A DNA stretch of 64,000 bases from the NCBI GenBank assembly GCA_009823505.1, contig VZQC01006311.1, positions 872,532-936,531 on the forward strand, in the 5' to 3' direction. This document shows, one piece after another, positions 1 to 12,800 of the stretch (position 1 is the stretch's first letter; every line of letters starts with the position of its first letter). The notes under the pieces were generated by a model. It ran no database searches, was not told the DNA's origin, and saw only the letters and a list, made by a program, of their open reading frames with translations. This DNA is from Rhizomys pruinosus. Lineage: Eukaryota > Chordata > Mammalia > Rodentia > Spalacidae. A program made the position numbers and the translations under genes.

Positions 1-200
1 TGTCTGCATGCAGGTCTGTGCACCCGTGTCGTGCAATGCCGCGGAGGTCAGAAGAGGGTCTCGGATTCCCCTGGAACTGGAGTTCTCCTGGAATTGGAGT
101 TACAGACGGTTCTTAGCCGCCATGTGGGTGCTGGGGATCGAACCCGGGTCCTCTGCAAGAGCGTCGGTGCTCTTAACCGCTAGGCTATCTCTCCAGCCCC
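1..200 (-). mobile_element. B3-type SINE, cut by the window edge
   Basis: Long-type B3 (two internal units) whose head ends in ggctatctctccagcccc; the 3' tail is outside the window. Confidence 0.92.
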
Positions 201-467
201 AGTGCCTATTATATTTTAGTGCATGTAAATACTATATTCAATTTATCTTTTATCTGTTGAAGAGAACTTGGGTTATACCAACTTTTCTCTTCTTTTTTTC
301 CTAGTGCATGACTCCAGGGCTCATGCCACCTAAGGACTACCCCCCCTGCTTTCACCTGCTGCCTGCATTTCACCTCGTTTTATTCTGTGCTCCATTTACT
401 TTTGTGCCACTGCAATTCTCATTTGGGATAAGATAGGATACAAATAGTTATAAAAAACAACCTTCCA

Positions 468-722
468 GGGGCTGGAGATAGCCTAGTGGTTAAGAGCACT
501 GACTGCTCTTGCAGAGGACCCGGGTTCAATTCCCAGCACCCACATGGCGGCTAAGAACCGTCTGTAACTCCAATTCTAGGAGAACTCCAGTTCCAGGGGA
601 ATCTGAGACCCTCTTCTGACCTCCGAGGCATTACATGACACGGGTGCAGAAACCTACATGCAGACAGTATATTCATACACATACAAAAAATAAATAAAAA
701 CAACAACAACAAGAACAACAAC
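468..722 (+). mobile_element. B3-type SINE, long type
   Basis: Flanked by the 15-base duplication aaaaaacaaccttcc (right copy 723-737). The tail is (ACA)n-rich. Confidence 0.93.
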
Positions 723-809
723 AAAAAACAACCTTCCTGATGGTAGATTTTATGTTGTAAGCTATGTTGTGGGAATATTTGTCTTGATGATCATAAATAA
801 ATAAACCCA

Positions 810-970
810 CTGGGCATGGTGGCACATGCCTTTAATCCCAGCACTCAGGAGGCAGAGGCAGGTGGATCTCTGTGAGTTCAAGGCCAGCCTGGTCTACATA
901 GTGAGTTCCATGATGGTTGGGGCTACAGGGAGACCCTATCCCAAAAAGACCAAAAAATAAAAAAATAAAA
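810..970 (+). mobile_element. B1 SINE
   Basis: Complete B1 from tgggcatggtgg to the A-rich tail; its tail lies about 100 bases from LRRC42 exon 7. Confidence 0.92.
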
Positions 971-1068
971 ATAAGAGGGTACAAAACCCAAGGGCAAAAA
1001 ACAACAAAAGTAAAACAATAAACCCCAAACAAAAATCTAGGGCTCCCCCCAAAAAGAGAATTTCTCAC

Positions 1069-1150
1069 AGAAGAACTGCGCCGCTCTCCGGGACTCTGCA
1101 TCCTTCTCCCGCACAGCTTCCAGAGTCACCCGCTCCCACTGCAGAACGAT
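1069..1150 (-). CDS. LRRC42: LRRC42 coding exon 7 (residues 310-336)
   Basis: Acceptor ccattcccttag|ATCGTT; donor TTCTTCT|GTGAGA. It encodes [13 protein letters not shown] followed by the more divergent [14 protein letters not shown]. Read through the donor, the frame stops 13 codons further on (TAG at about 1028-1030), so splicing at GTGAGA is required to reach the usual C-terminus. The next exon is outside the window. Confidence 0.88.
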
Positions 1151-4111
1151 CTAAGGGAATGGAGAAGACTGAACCAAACACAAACTACAGACTTTTCATC
1201 CCAAACCATTCTTGTCCTCCCTTGAAATCTTTTCCTTCTTTCTACGTTTTCTTTTCTTCTTTCGCCTGATCAAGCTGGGAGCCTTGCCTATGCTGGGCAA
1301 ACATTCTACCCTGGGCTCCATTCCCAGATCCTCTGTCCCTTTCCTGAAACAAATTCCTGTGGTGAATTTTATTTTAAATGACTGGTGATAAAAGTAAGGA
1401 TTGAGTTAGTCTGGATCCAGCAAATATGCTAGATCTACGTATCTGTATGACATAGGCAAAGTCTGCTAAGCTCACTCCTGCTTGTCTCCACTCTTATTTC
1501 AATGCTAGAAATAAACCATACATCCTTACACTGAACACTAAAACCTAAAACCTTAGTCTTTAATATTTTTCACATATCCTGAGACCCTCCTCATGCTTTG
1601 ACCAAATACATCTACAATAACTCAACTTTCCTATGTATATAGAATTCTCACATTTCATATTCTCACTGCACTTCACAGTTTCTATTCGTAACTGTTACAA
1701 ATCTAATTTTATTATAAGCTACTGCTATTCCTTTAGAAACTTGACAGAGTATAAACTATGAATGAATGAAACAAAAGTAAATGATCATTTCACTGTGTCA
1801 TGGGCAAAAAGAGCTCTGCATGTAATTATTTCTCACTAGGTGCCATGATATGATCACAATGATCATGAAAGTTAGAAAAAAGATTTGCAGAATATAGAGC
1901 AATTTAAGAGTCTAAGAGCACAGATCTAGGCAGACTCGGTGGTGCACACCTGTAATTCCAGATCTTGTGAAACCTGAAAATCTCAGGCCAGCCTGGGCTA
2001 CACAGCAAGATTCAGAGACACAAACAAAAAAACACCAACCACACAAGCACAGCTTAGAGCAGCTGCCACATTCCCCAGCAGAGACCCTTAGCTAGTGAGT
2101 TAATTTTGAGTCTCAAATTCTTTATCTGTAAAATAGGGGTTAGTTAATAGTATGTATTCCACAGTGCTGTTACAAGGACTGCATGAAGAGTGTCCCACTG
2201 TCTGCCACACCAGACAGTACTTGGTATATATTAATTGTGGACCCTCAGTAAGATTTTTCTGGTTATGAAAAATGGAACCAATCTAAGGGAAACCCATGAT
2301 GGACTAAATGAACCTGATGATTTAGTGGGAAATAGAGAAACAGTCCTTCCAATAAGAGAAAGAGAAAATGGGTAGTGCAAAATGTAGAAGAAATTAGTCT
2401 GGACAAGCTGAATTTGAGATTTGCCAGAGACTTGTGGACAAATATCTGGGAACATAACTGACTTCTGATGAATTAGTCATCCTTAAAACAATTTATTTTT
2501 ATTTTATGTGTTTTGCCTGCATGTATGTAAGTGTACCACATACTTCCCAGTGCCCACAGAGGCCAAAAGAGGGGTCAGACCCCCTGGAACTGGAGTTATA
2601 GACAGTTAGTTGTTAGCTGCCATGTGGGTGCTGGAAACTCAACCTGCAAGGGCAGCTCTTAACCACTGAGACACCTCTTCAGTCCCAGACTAGAGTCATC
2701 TTTGAGGATGGTTTAAAACCCCAAGAAACCTAAGTTCACTGGGGAAATGAAGGCATAAAAGAAAAGGGAAATGAGCTAAGCAGGAAAATCCTAAGGTATC
2801 CATGTTTATCAAATGTCACAAAACCAAGGAAGGTGTAGACCGAGGCTATTTGCCAGCTTCCAGGAGAGCAGTGGAGGCTGCACTGTGGTGGGAGGGAGGC
2901 AGCAGAGGTGGGAGAGCCAAGTAAAGGACCCAAGACACAGGGAGTAGCACTGGGGGCTGAGGAACCGCTAGCGTAAGGATAACTGCTGTCTATACGCAGA
3001 AAGAAACAAGCACCGGAGGATGACACTAAGGATGTGGTGGCAGGGAAGGAGATAGTATGACACAGGAAACTGAAGGCCCTCAGGAACAGGGCAGAAAAAC
3101 AAGGGCTTATCGCTGAAATAAAGGGGCACAGCTGTTCCACTTAGAAAAGAGGGAAGTGGAATATGGCTGGAGACGTGGAGAACTTTTGAGACAGAGAAGG
3201 AAGTGGGTCTCTGTTAAAGAGGCCGACTCTTCTGTGTCATCTGCTGAGAGGAACAGGAGAGTGGTTCAGGTTGGACCAGTTCCTGCAGGCTAGCTGAGGT
3301 GAGGGCAGAAGCACCACTGGCCCGATCAACTTGATTTTAAGGTCACACCTCTAGGTCTGTGACTTGATCCTTTGGAAGCTAAGAGAAATCTTAAGTTTTT
3401 GTGTGAAAAAAAAAAATGAAGGCTCCAAATTACCTTAGTCATAGCCACTGGGTTGATGAAGCAGAAGCAAATTGTGCTCTCTGATTCCACAACCTATGCC
3501 CTTTCTACCATTTAACTTGCTACCAAAATGCACCAGGCCTTGGCAACCCCACCCCATATTTGCCCAAGTCCACTAGATTCATCTAGGACTCAATTGGCTA
3601 CAATTACTTCACTGTGCCTGGTCTGGAGCAAGCCTGCAGTGCTTCTCCAACACTGACTCACTGATCTTCCTTCTTATCTACAGGGAGGTGAAGTTATAAT
3701 CAAACACCCGAACAGGTCTACTACCATGCTTTAAGGCTCAGAGCCAAGGAGGGGCCCAGGACAAAATCCCTCAGGCCTCTACTAGGAAACATTAACATCT
3801 ATTAAGAGTCCCAGGAGAAGGAACCCAAGATAGGCAAGCTGGTATCTATTCCCCTGCCCTACTTGGTTATCTTCTGACTTTCTATTTAGGGCTATTGTTT
3901 GCCAATCCAGGAAAGGACATTAATGAGTTAAGAGAGGGCTGGAGAGATGGTTCAGTTGTTAAGAGCACTTGCTGTTCTTCCAAAAGTAGGGTTAGATCCC
4001 AGCACCCATAAAGTGGCTCACAGCCATCTGTAAACTTCAGTTCCAGGGAATCTGACTCCCTCTTCTGGCTTCCTCAGTCATCAGGAGAGAGAGCGCGCGC
4101 GCGCGCGCACG

Positions 4112-4151
<40 letters not shown>

Positions 4152-6831
4152 AAAATAATATACATAAAACTAAAAAAAAAAAAAATCTTAGAGATTCAAA
4201 GTCAAGTTCTTTCACTGGCAGAAGTCAGTGAAAAACCAAGAAGAGATTCCTCACTAAGGCTCTGGGAGGAAAGCAATGAGCCCAATAGAAAAGGAAAAGT
4301 CAGATTTGAATCTCTTAACAGTGTGATACCAGAGTTAATTTTATCTCTTTGTGGTACAGTACACTGTAAGACTGTCCTGCAGTTAGGCAGACCAAATTTC
4401 TTGTTTCTCCTTTTTTTTTTTTTGCATAGAAAACCAGAATTTTTATTTCTCAAGTCATTTGTAGAATAAGATGGCATTTTCTCCTGAGTCCTCTAGGGAT
4501 GAGGCCCAATCTACCAAAGCAGAGCAAGAAAATATTATGGTCTGACATCTAATACTAACTGCTAAAGTAGATGGATCAGTAACAGCCCATTACCATCTCC
4601 GATTTGAGGTGAAGATCACAATTTAGCCAAAGAATATCAAGAAGGTTGTTTACTCAGTGTTTTGGATAAGGTATCTACAATTAAAATGAAAAGCTATAAA
4701 AACTGTAGAGAAAAATCTGGAGTACCTGGTCAGCCCAGCCCTCTGTTTTGCAGTTACTGTGATCAAATTCCTTCAAAGGCACTTTGGAGTGAACGAGACC
4801 TATGTGTGTCTGGAGCCTGTCCTTGACAGCTTTAATATCCTAGTGAGGGAGAAATATCAGAGACATGAGTACATTTTTTCCAAATCTTACTTGCTTTCGG
4901 TAGCAAATAATGGCCAGCATAAATTAGGTATGGTAGTGTGGTGGTCCACGCCTTTAATCCCAGCACAGAGAGAGGCGGGCGGATCTCTGTGAGTTCAAGG
5001 CCCGCCTGGTCTACATAGCAAGCTCCAGGCTAGCTGGGACTATAGGGAGACCCTGTCTCAAAAAGACAAAAAAAGAAAAAAAAAATTAGGGATGGTAGTA
5101 CATACTTGTAATTCCAATACTCAGAAGGCTGAGGCAGGAAGATCATGAGTTCTAGGCTTGCCTAGGGTGCTACATAGTAAGACCAAAATACCAAAACCAG
5201 CTGGCTCTGATGGTACATGCTTGTGATCTCAGTATTTGGTAAGCTAAAGCAGGAGGATTGCTATAAATATGAGACTGACCTGAGTTACCCAATGAGCACA
5301 AGGCCAGGTAGGCTACCTAGTAACACTGTTAGCTCAGAAAACAAAAACAAGACTATAATAAATACCAGTTGCTTCTAAAAACCAATTAATAGAAGCAAAG
5401 TACCAAATAACAAGTCTGGTAAATGAAGGAAATCAAGTCTTACCTTTAGTCCTGTCCCAGAGATATCTAAGCAGTTTAGTTTTCTAAAAGAAAATAGGTA
5501 TCCAATTCCAGCATCTGTGATTGCAGGGTTACCTAGATGTCAAAAACAAGGCAGTATTCTGTCATGATATAACTGTTGGTAAAATGCCAACTGTAAGCTG
5601 GGGGGGAGGGAGGGGATCCAGGCTATGCTAAACTGTAACTCTATCTCATTTTACAAGATTTTCAAGGGTACTTACATACAGAGAGGCTATCATTATTCTT
5701 ACCAAATCTCCTTTTCCCAAACCATTTTTTAATATATATTACCTTCTCACATTGGCATATTGCTTTAGTCATTTCTTCTAGGATGTGATAAGCACAGTGC
5801 CAGGGACACAACAGATGCTCAAAAACATTTGAATTAATCTATGTCCTTGGGAGGTAGGTTAGAGAACTTGATGCTATCCTTATTTTACAGAGACCAAAAA
5901 TCAAAGGCTCAGATAAGTTAAATAATTTGACCAAGGGCACAAAATTGCTACTAAAAAATAGCAGACCAAAGTAGGCCTTGACCTCACCCTTGTGACTTCT
6001 ATTCATTGGGAAACCATACTGCCCTGCCACAGATTCACTGGATACTCAAATTGTTGACTTCTTACCACTGGAGTCAATGGAGTTTGGTTAATTTTGAATA
6101 CATAATCATAGTTAGAGATTTATTTAGCTTTTTATCAGGTGACGAAAGGAACCCAGCTGAAATGACACCCTGGACTAGAGACTCAGACAATAGAGCCAAT
6201 ATACCTTATGTATGCTCTTAATATGACCAAAGAGCCTTGTCTGCACACTGTGGGTGTACAGGCAATCTGAAAGGACTTTTCCTGCCCTACAGGAATTGGT
6301 CATATGTTGCAAAAAGCATTGGGCCAGAGGTTAAAAGCCTCTGGCTTTATTTAGTGCTTCTCATGTCACTAGATCGCTCTGGCCCTAGAAAAGTCAGCTT
6401 TCCTTGTATTACCTCTAAAACGAAGAGAATGATGATAAAGCAGTTCTTCTGACACTGATAGTCTGCGTCTACTAATAAACTTACAGGATAAGTCTAACAG
6501 TGCTAGATTCTCCAGGCCTTTTTTCATCACTCTCACTGGCGCTGTCATTTTCCTCACGCCAGCATCAGATAAGCAATTATCCTTCAGGTGGAGCTGAGTT
6601 ACACTAAGGAAACAAAGTCCATAAATGCATCACTTAAGCACAGTTTGAGAACATGCTTTGAAACATTTCATTAAAAAAATATATAGCCAGGCCGGGCGTG
6701 GTGGTGCATGCCTTTAATCCTAGCACTTGGGAGGCAGAGGCAGGCGGATCTTTGTGAGTTCAAGGCCAGCCTGGTCCACATATGAGTTCCAAGTTGGCTG
6801 GGGCTACAGGGGGACCTTGTCTTGAAAAGCC

Positions 6832-6862
<31 letters not shown>

Positions 6863-9800
6863 AAAAGAGGTATCAAAATCCCCAAATATTGCAGAAGTCT
6901 ACCTGTCCTAGTTATTTTCTATTGCTGTGATAAAAAAGTGACCAAAACCAACTTAGGAAGGAAAGAGTTCATTGCATTTTCACTTCCAAGTGAAAGTCCA
7001 CCACTGAGGAAAACCAGAGCAGGAGCATGGAGGCAAGAGCTCAAGTACGGTCCACGAGGAAACACTGCTTACTGGCTTGCTCCTCAATCCTGTGCTAAGC
7101 CTTATTTCCTTCTTTTTAAAATTTTGATTATTTTATGTATTATGAGTATTTTGCCTGCGTGTATGTAACTGCACCTTCGGCGTACAATGCCCATGGAGGT
7201 CAGAAGATGGAACTGGATCCCCTGGAACTGGAATAACAGATGGTTGCAGCTACCAAGTGGGTGCAAGAAACCCACTGTGGGCTCCCCTCTGTGGGAGCCA
7301 GGTACCCTGTGAGAACCATTTCTATAGCTCCCTGGCTTTTCTTATACAAGCCTGGACCACCTGCCCAGGATTGGCTCCACCCACTGCATGCAAGGCCCTC
7401 CCATATCACTCACAATCAAGGAAATAAATGCCTCACAGACATGGCCAGAATGCTATTTGATAGAGGAAGTTCCCTAGCTGAGGGTCCCTCTTCCCAGGGT
7501 TGACATCTTGAACAACCAAAGCCTGCCATGACACCATCCAAATCTCACCAAGCTGTTCTGTTTTGAACTGCCCTTTTCTGTTGCTGCTGTTAACTAATTT
7601 TTTTTTGCCATAACTTTTATTACATTTACTTAGTAGTTTGTGTGCGTATCTGCACATACATGCACTATGGTGCACGTGTAGAGGTCAGAGGACAACTTGT
7701 GGGAAGGAGTCAGTTCTCTCCTTCCATCTTGTGGTCCTGGGTCCTGGGGATTGAACTCAGGTTGTCAGTTCGGCAGCAAGCACCTTTTTACCCAATGAGC
7801 CAGCTCACTAACTCAAACTTTTCTTTTGGTCTTTTTGAGACAGGGTCTCCTTGTAGCTCTAGCTGTCCTGGAACTCACTCTGTAGACCAGGCTGGCCTTG
7901 AACTCACAGAGATCCGCCTGCCTCTGCCTCCCAAGTGCTAGGATTAAAGGCGTGCGCCACCACACCGGCTAACTCAAACTTTTTATCTCTTGGTAGAATA
8001 AAGTAGAACTGGACAGTTTTTCAACCCAGATGGTTTTCAGTATTATATGATAAAGTTTATTTAGAAAAGAGAAATCCATATCTTTCCAAAGGGTTACCCA
8101 ACTTACATTGCTTATACCAAGTGAACAGAGGCTGAAAATATTTTAGGAAAATAATTAACAAGTAAACACAGAAAAGGAAAGTAACTGGTATTCTTTTTTG
8201 TTTTTTGTCTTTTTTGAGACAGGGTCTCCTGTAGCCCCAGCTGTCCTGGAACTTGCTATGTAGACCAGGCTGGCCTTGAACTCACAAAGATCCGCCTGCC
8301 TCTGCCTCCCAAGTGCTAGGATTAAAGGGGTGCGCCACCACGCCCGGCATAACTGGTTTTCTTTAAGATGATCTCATTGGATCATCCTTTCAAAAAATAA
8401 GATAACTGGGCTGGAGAAATGGCTCAGCAGTTAAGAGCACTGGATGCTTTTGGACAGGACCCACTTGGTGGCTAACAACCACTTCTAACTCCAGTTCCAG
8501 GGGATCCGACACTTTCTTCTAACCTCTGTGGGCACTGCATGATATGGGTGTACCTACTTACATGCAAGCATAACACTCATCCACATTAAAATAATAAATA
8601 AAATATTTTAAAAATAAAAAAATAATCTACAAGTGATGACAGGCCAGTACCTGGATAAGGCCTCATTGGTGAGATGTTCTAGAAGTTCGTGTTCATCTCC
8701 AAGCTTGCAACAGGAAAGATCCAGGCAGGTCAGCTCCCGAAAAGACTTAATCTCCTCGAGTTTTTCTGAAATCACCAGATACCTGTGCAGTGTGGAGGGC
8801 AATCAATAACTTTTCTTCTTAAGACTTTAAAAACTTTCAATTTCTGATTTTGTGCCACAACTATCATGCTCTCACCTCAGAGTAAGATGTGGTAAGCACT
8901 CTTCACTGATGACTACCTCCCATGTGCTGCACTAATTAGCAAATGGCTCAAAAAGATTTTGTACACAATGGTGGAATATTTTGAATAAATAGAAGTGAAT
9001 GAGCAAAGGGAAATCAAGAGAGAAAAACCAACCGTTTTGATATTAGACTGACCTTGGAGTTAGTATTGGGGTTTCATCTGGGAAGTTCCAAGCTTTAGCA
9101 TACTCAAAATTTCAATTACCTTTTTGATTTGCTTTGGCTTTTTTTGGAAAAGGACCTTACTCTATAGACAAGGCTGGCTTCAAACACAATTAACCTTCCC
9201 TCCCTCAACTTCCAGGTGCATGAATCACCAGGTTCCTGGCCAGTAGCTTTTTACCTGATATATTATGTTATCTAGTAATTTGAAAACTAAAACAAGACCA
9301 AGAAGTCTGAGCTTTAATCTGCATATCCTCAAAAGTATTTCAAAAGCTATCTAGCAGATCACAGTTCCTTTTCGAGCACCTGTCCATACCACTCACTGGG
9401 CCTCTGTTACCCTAACTACTCCCAAAGTATATGGACGCATGACTCTCATTTAGATGGTTATTAAGACAAACCATGAGCACAGGCAACTTAATTACACTGG
9501 TACACCTTGCCAAGTTGTTATCAGGTAGCATCAGGGAGGCCCCTGGAGAGGAAAAGGAGATCAAAACAGCATTCCACAGCCCAGCTGGGCTCTGCCCTGC
9601 TTTCTTATTGTTCATCTATTTCTAATGAGGTCAGTGGGAAAAAAAAAGAGAGATTAGGTGTGACAGGAACAGGAGGGAGGCGATTCCTAAGAAACCAGGG
9701 AAACTGACTGGTAAGAGCGTCTGCTTCTGGGCTACTTTCCTCTTGGAGGCCTGGAAATTTCTAGCAGGAGGGTATGCTAGCATCAGTGGGTCCTACATCT

Positions 9801-12800
9801 CCTTTATTCAGCAGGATCATAATAGTAAAAAACAGGATGGATAATTGGACAGCAGGAGGCAGGGTGTACCTCTTCCTATATCCAACCAAAATCAGGGGCA
9901 CTCAAACTGATCACTGGCCTGTCAGTGCAGATGGCTTGAGGTACTGGTACCTTTTTTAAGTTGCAAAATCTAAGTTGCCTTGAGAGGGAGCTCAGCTGGA
10001 CACATAAGACTTACTTAACTCAGATTCGATTTAATTGCACTGTAAATAAACTGTTTTCCACCTTCCAACCCCAGTGTTGGGAGTGTGTTGATGGGGATTT
10101 AGGGGATTACTGGCAATTAGATAAAAGAAAACACACATCCTTTGATCAATTACCAAAAGATTTTTGGTAATTCTGAAGTAAGGGTTATCTGTGAGGGATA
10201 TATTACTGTGAATGTGATTAAGAAACATTTCCGAGAGCCGTCTGAAACTCCAATTCCAGGAGAACTCCAGCTCCAGGGGAATCCGAGACCCTCTTCTGAC
10301 CTCGACCTCCGCGGCGTTGCACGACACAGGTGCACAGACTTGCATGCAGGCAATACATTCATACACATACAGAACTAAATAAAATTAATTAAAAAAAAAA
10401 AAAAAAGAAACATTTCAGAATTTGAGCCACTAATGGTAGTGCAGACTTTTAATTCTAGCACTCAGGAGGCCGAGGCAGACAGATCTCTGGGAGTTCAAGG
10501 CCAGCCTGGTCTACATAGTGAGTTCCAGGCCAGCTGGGGCTATAGAGACCCCCCCCCCAAAAAAAAGCAATATTACAGAGCTCAAGGCTGAGGACCAACA
10601 TTCTAGTATTCTAGGCCATAGATACTAGTCAAGGACATAAAGCTCCAGATTCTTATAAAATTAATAATTATTACTAGAAAGAAGAGGCAGTGGTCTTCTT
10701 CCACTTTTATGTGGGTTCCAGGGACAGAACCCAAGTTGTCAGGCTTGTATTATTGAGTGGCAAGCAACGTTACCTGCTGAGCCATTCAGCCAGCCCAAGT
10801 TTGAATTATAACAGCCTTAATAACTTATGTTAATCACTTAACCCCTGGAAGTTCAATTTTTTCCCAATGATAAAACTGCATACAATTATTCCTTTCCAGA
10901 ATTAAGAAAAACATTTAAGAAGTACAGGGCAGCCTATAGCCCCCCTACCCTTTAAATGGTAGTTATACATTATCACTACTCTCATAATATAGAATGATAT
11001 ATTAGGGGAAATATACCTGTGCTCTGTGATGATTAGTGGGACTGACAATCACTGGAGTTCAGCATGAGAGGAGAAACTCTGTAGAGTGGACCCAGGTGCC
11101 AGGACATTGGCTCCGCCTTTTGGCATGCTGCTTGACAGCGTAAAGCCAAGAAAGAAATGCTCTCAACTGCCTGATTCCTTCTTTTCAGTTACTTTCTCCT
11201 GGTCCTTGCCTCTGGCTTGGACCTTTTGTAATGGTACAACTCTGCTGCTGCAGCTTCAGCCCTGGACTGCAAACACAATCTCACTTCTGTCCTCCAATGT
11301 TCGAGAGAAGTTGGGAGAGGGTTTGGGAGGCTAGAGAGATGGCTTGGCAGTTAAGAGCACTGGCTGCTCTTGCCGAAGACCCAGGTTCAGTTCCCAGCAT
11401 TCATATGTCAACTAACAGTTGCTATTACTCCAGTTCCAGGGGGGTCCAACACCCTTTTTTGGCCTCCAGGGGCATTAAACAACATGGGTGCACTTACATA
11501 TATGCAGGCAAAACATTCATACACATACAAATAAAATTTAAAAAATTAAAGAGAGTTTTGATCAAAACTGACAACTTACTATACCTGAATAAAAATGAGT
11601 ACAATCCATCTGGGTGTGGTGGCACTCGAATTTAATCCCCTTACGGGGAAGGAAGAGGCAGGAGGATCTCTGTGTGCTCCAAGCCAGCCAAGGCTACACA
11701 GTGAGATTCTGTTTCAAAACAAAAACAAAAGCAGAAACAAAAGCGATCAATCCAAAAGATTATGTTGAAAAATGTTCACTGTATTTAAAAAAATTATAGC
11801 CAGGAGTGATGGCATATGACTTTAATCTCAGCACTCAAGAGACAGAACCATGTGAGTTTCTGTGAAATTGAGGACAGCCTGTCTTCATAGCCATTTCCAG
11901 GACTACTGAGACTAGAAGGGAGACCCTGTCTCAACAAAACAAAACAAAACAAAACAAAACAAAACAAAACAAAACAAAACAAAACAAAACGCCAAACACC
12001 AACAGAATATAAACTAATACATGAGCCTGGGAAAAAATGGAGGGTGGGGAGGATTAAGAAACTACAGAAAGTCTAAAGAAAATAAAATCAATTGCAATCT
12101 TTAACATGCAGGCATTATTGGGTTCTTTTTTTTTTTTTTTTCCCTTTAGGTAAATATTTTAAAAAACAAAATTTAGGGCTGGAGAGATGGCCTAGCGGTT
12201 AAGAGCACCGACTGCTCTTACAGAGGACCCGGGTTCAATCCCCAGCACCCACATGGCAGCAGAGAACCGTGTTTAACTCCAGTTCCAAGGGAATCCAACG
12301 CCCTCTTCTGACCTCCGCGGCATTGTACAACACGGGTGCACAAACCTGCATACAGACAGTATATTCATACACATACAAAAATAAATAAAAGGGCTGGAGA
12401 GATAGCCTAACGGTTAAGAGCACCGACTGCTCTTGCAGAGGACCCGGGTTCGATCCCCAGCACCCACATGGTGGCTGAGAACCATCTGTAACTCCAATTC
12501 TAGGAGAACTCCAGTTCCAGGGGAATCCAAGACCCGCTTCTGACCTCCGCGGCATTACACGACACGGGTGCACAAGTCTACATGCAGACAGTACACTCAT
12601 ACACATACAAAAATAAATAAAAAATAAAATAAAAAAAAAAAGAATAAAATTAAAAAAAATTTAGGGTTAAAAAGAAAAAAAATCAAGTAATCTCAAATTT
12701 CCTGTGTTCAATCTCTTGAACCACAAGAATGATTAATAAATGATACTTTAGCTGGGCATGGTGGCAAACTTCTTTAATCCCAGCACTTGAGAAGTAGAGG

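Noticed and set aside
468..722. CRISPR-like regularly repeated units
   Set aside because: The many similar blocks are dispersed SINEs on both strands with irregular spacing, A-tails and target duplications.
2736..3140. 134-codon minus-strand open frame
   Set aside because: Low-complexity Ser/Phe/Cys composition, no recognisable domain, no conserved exon boundaries, and inside LRRC42 intron 6 on the gene's own strand.
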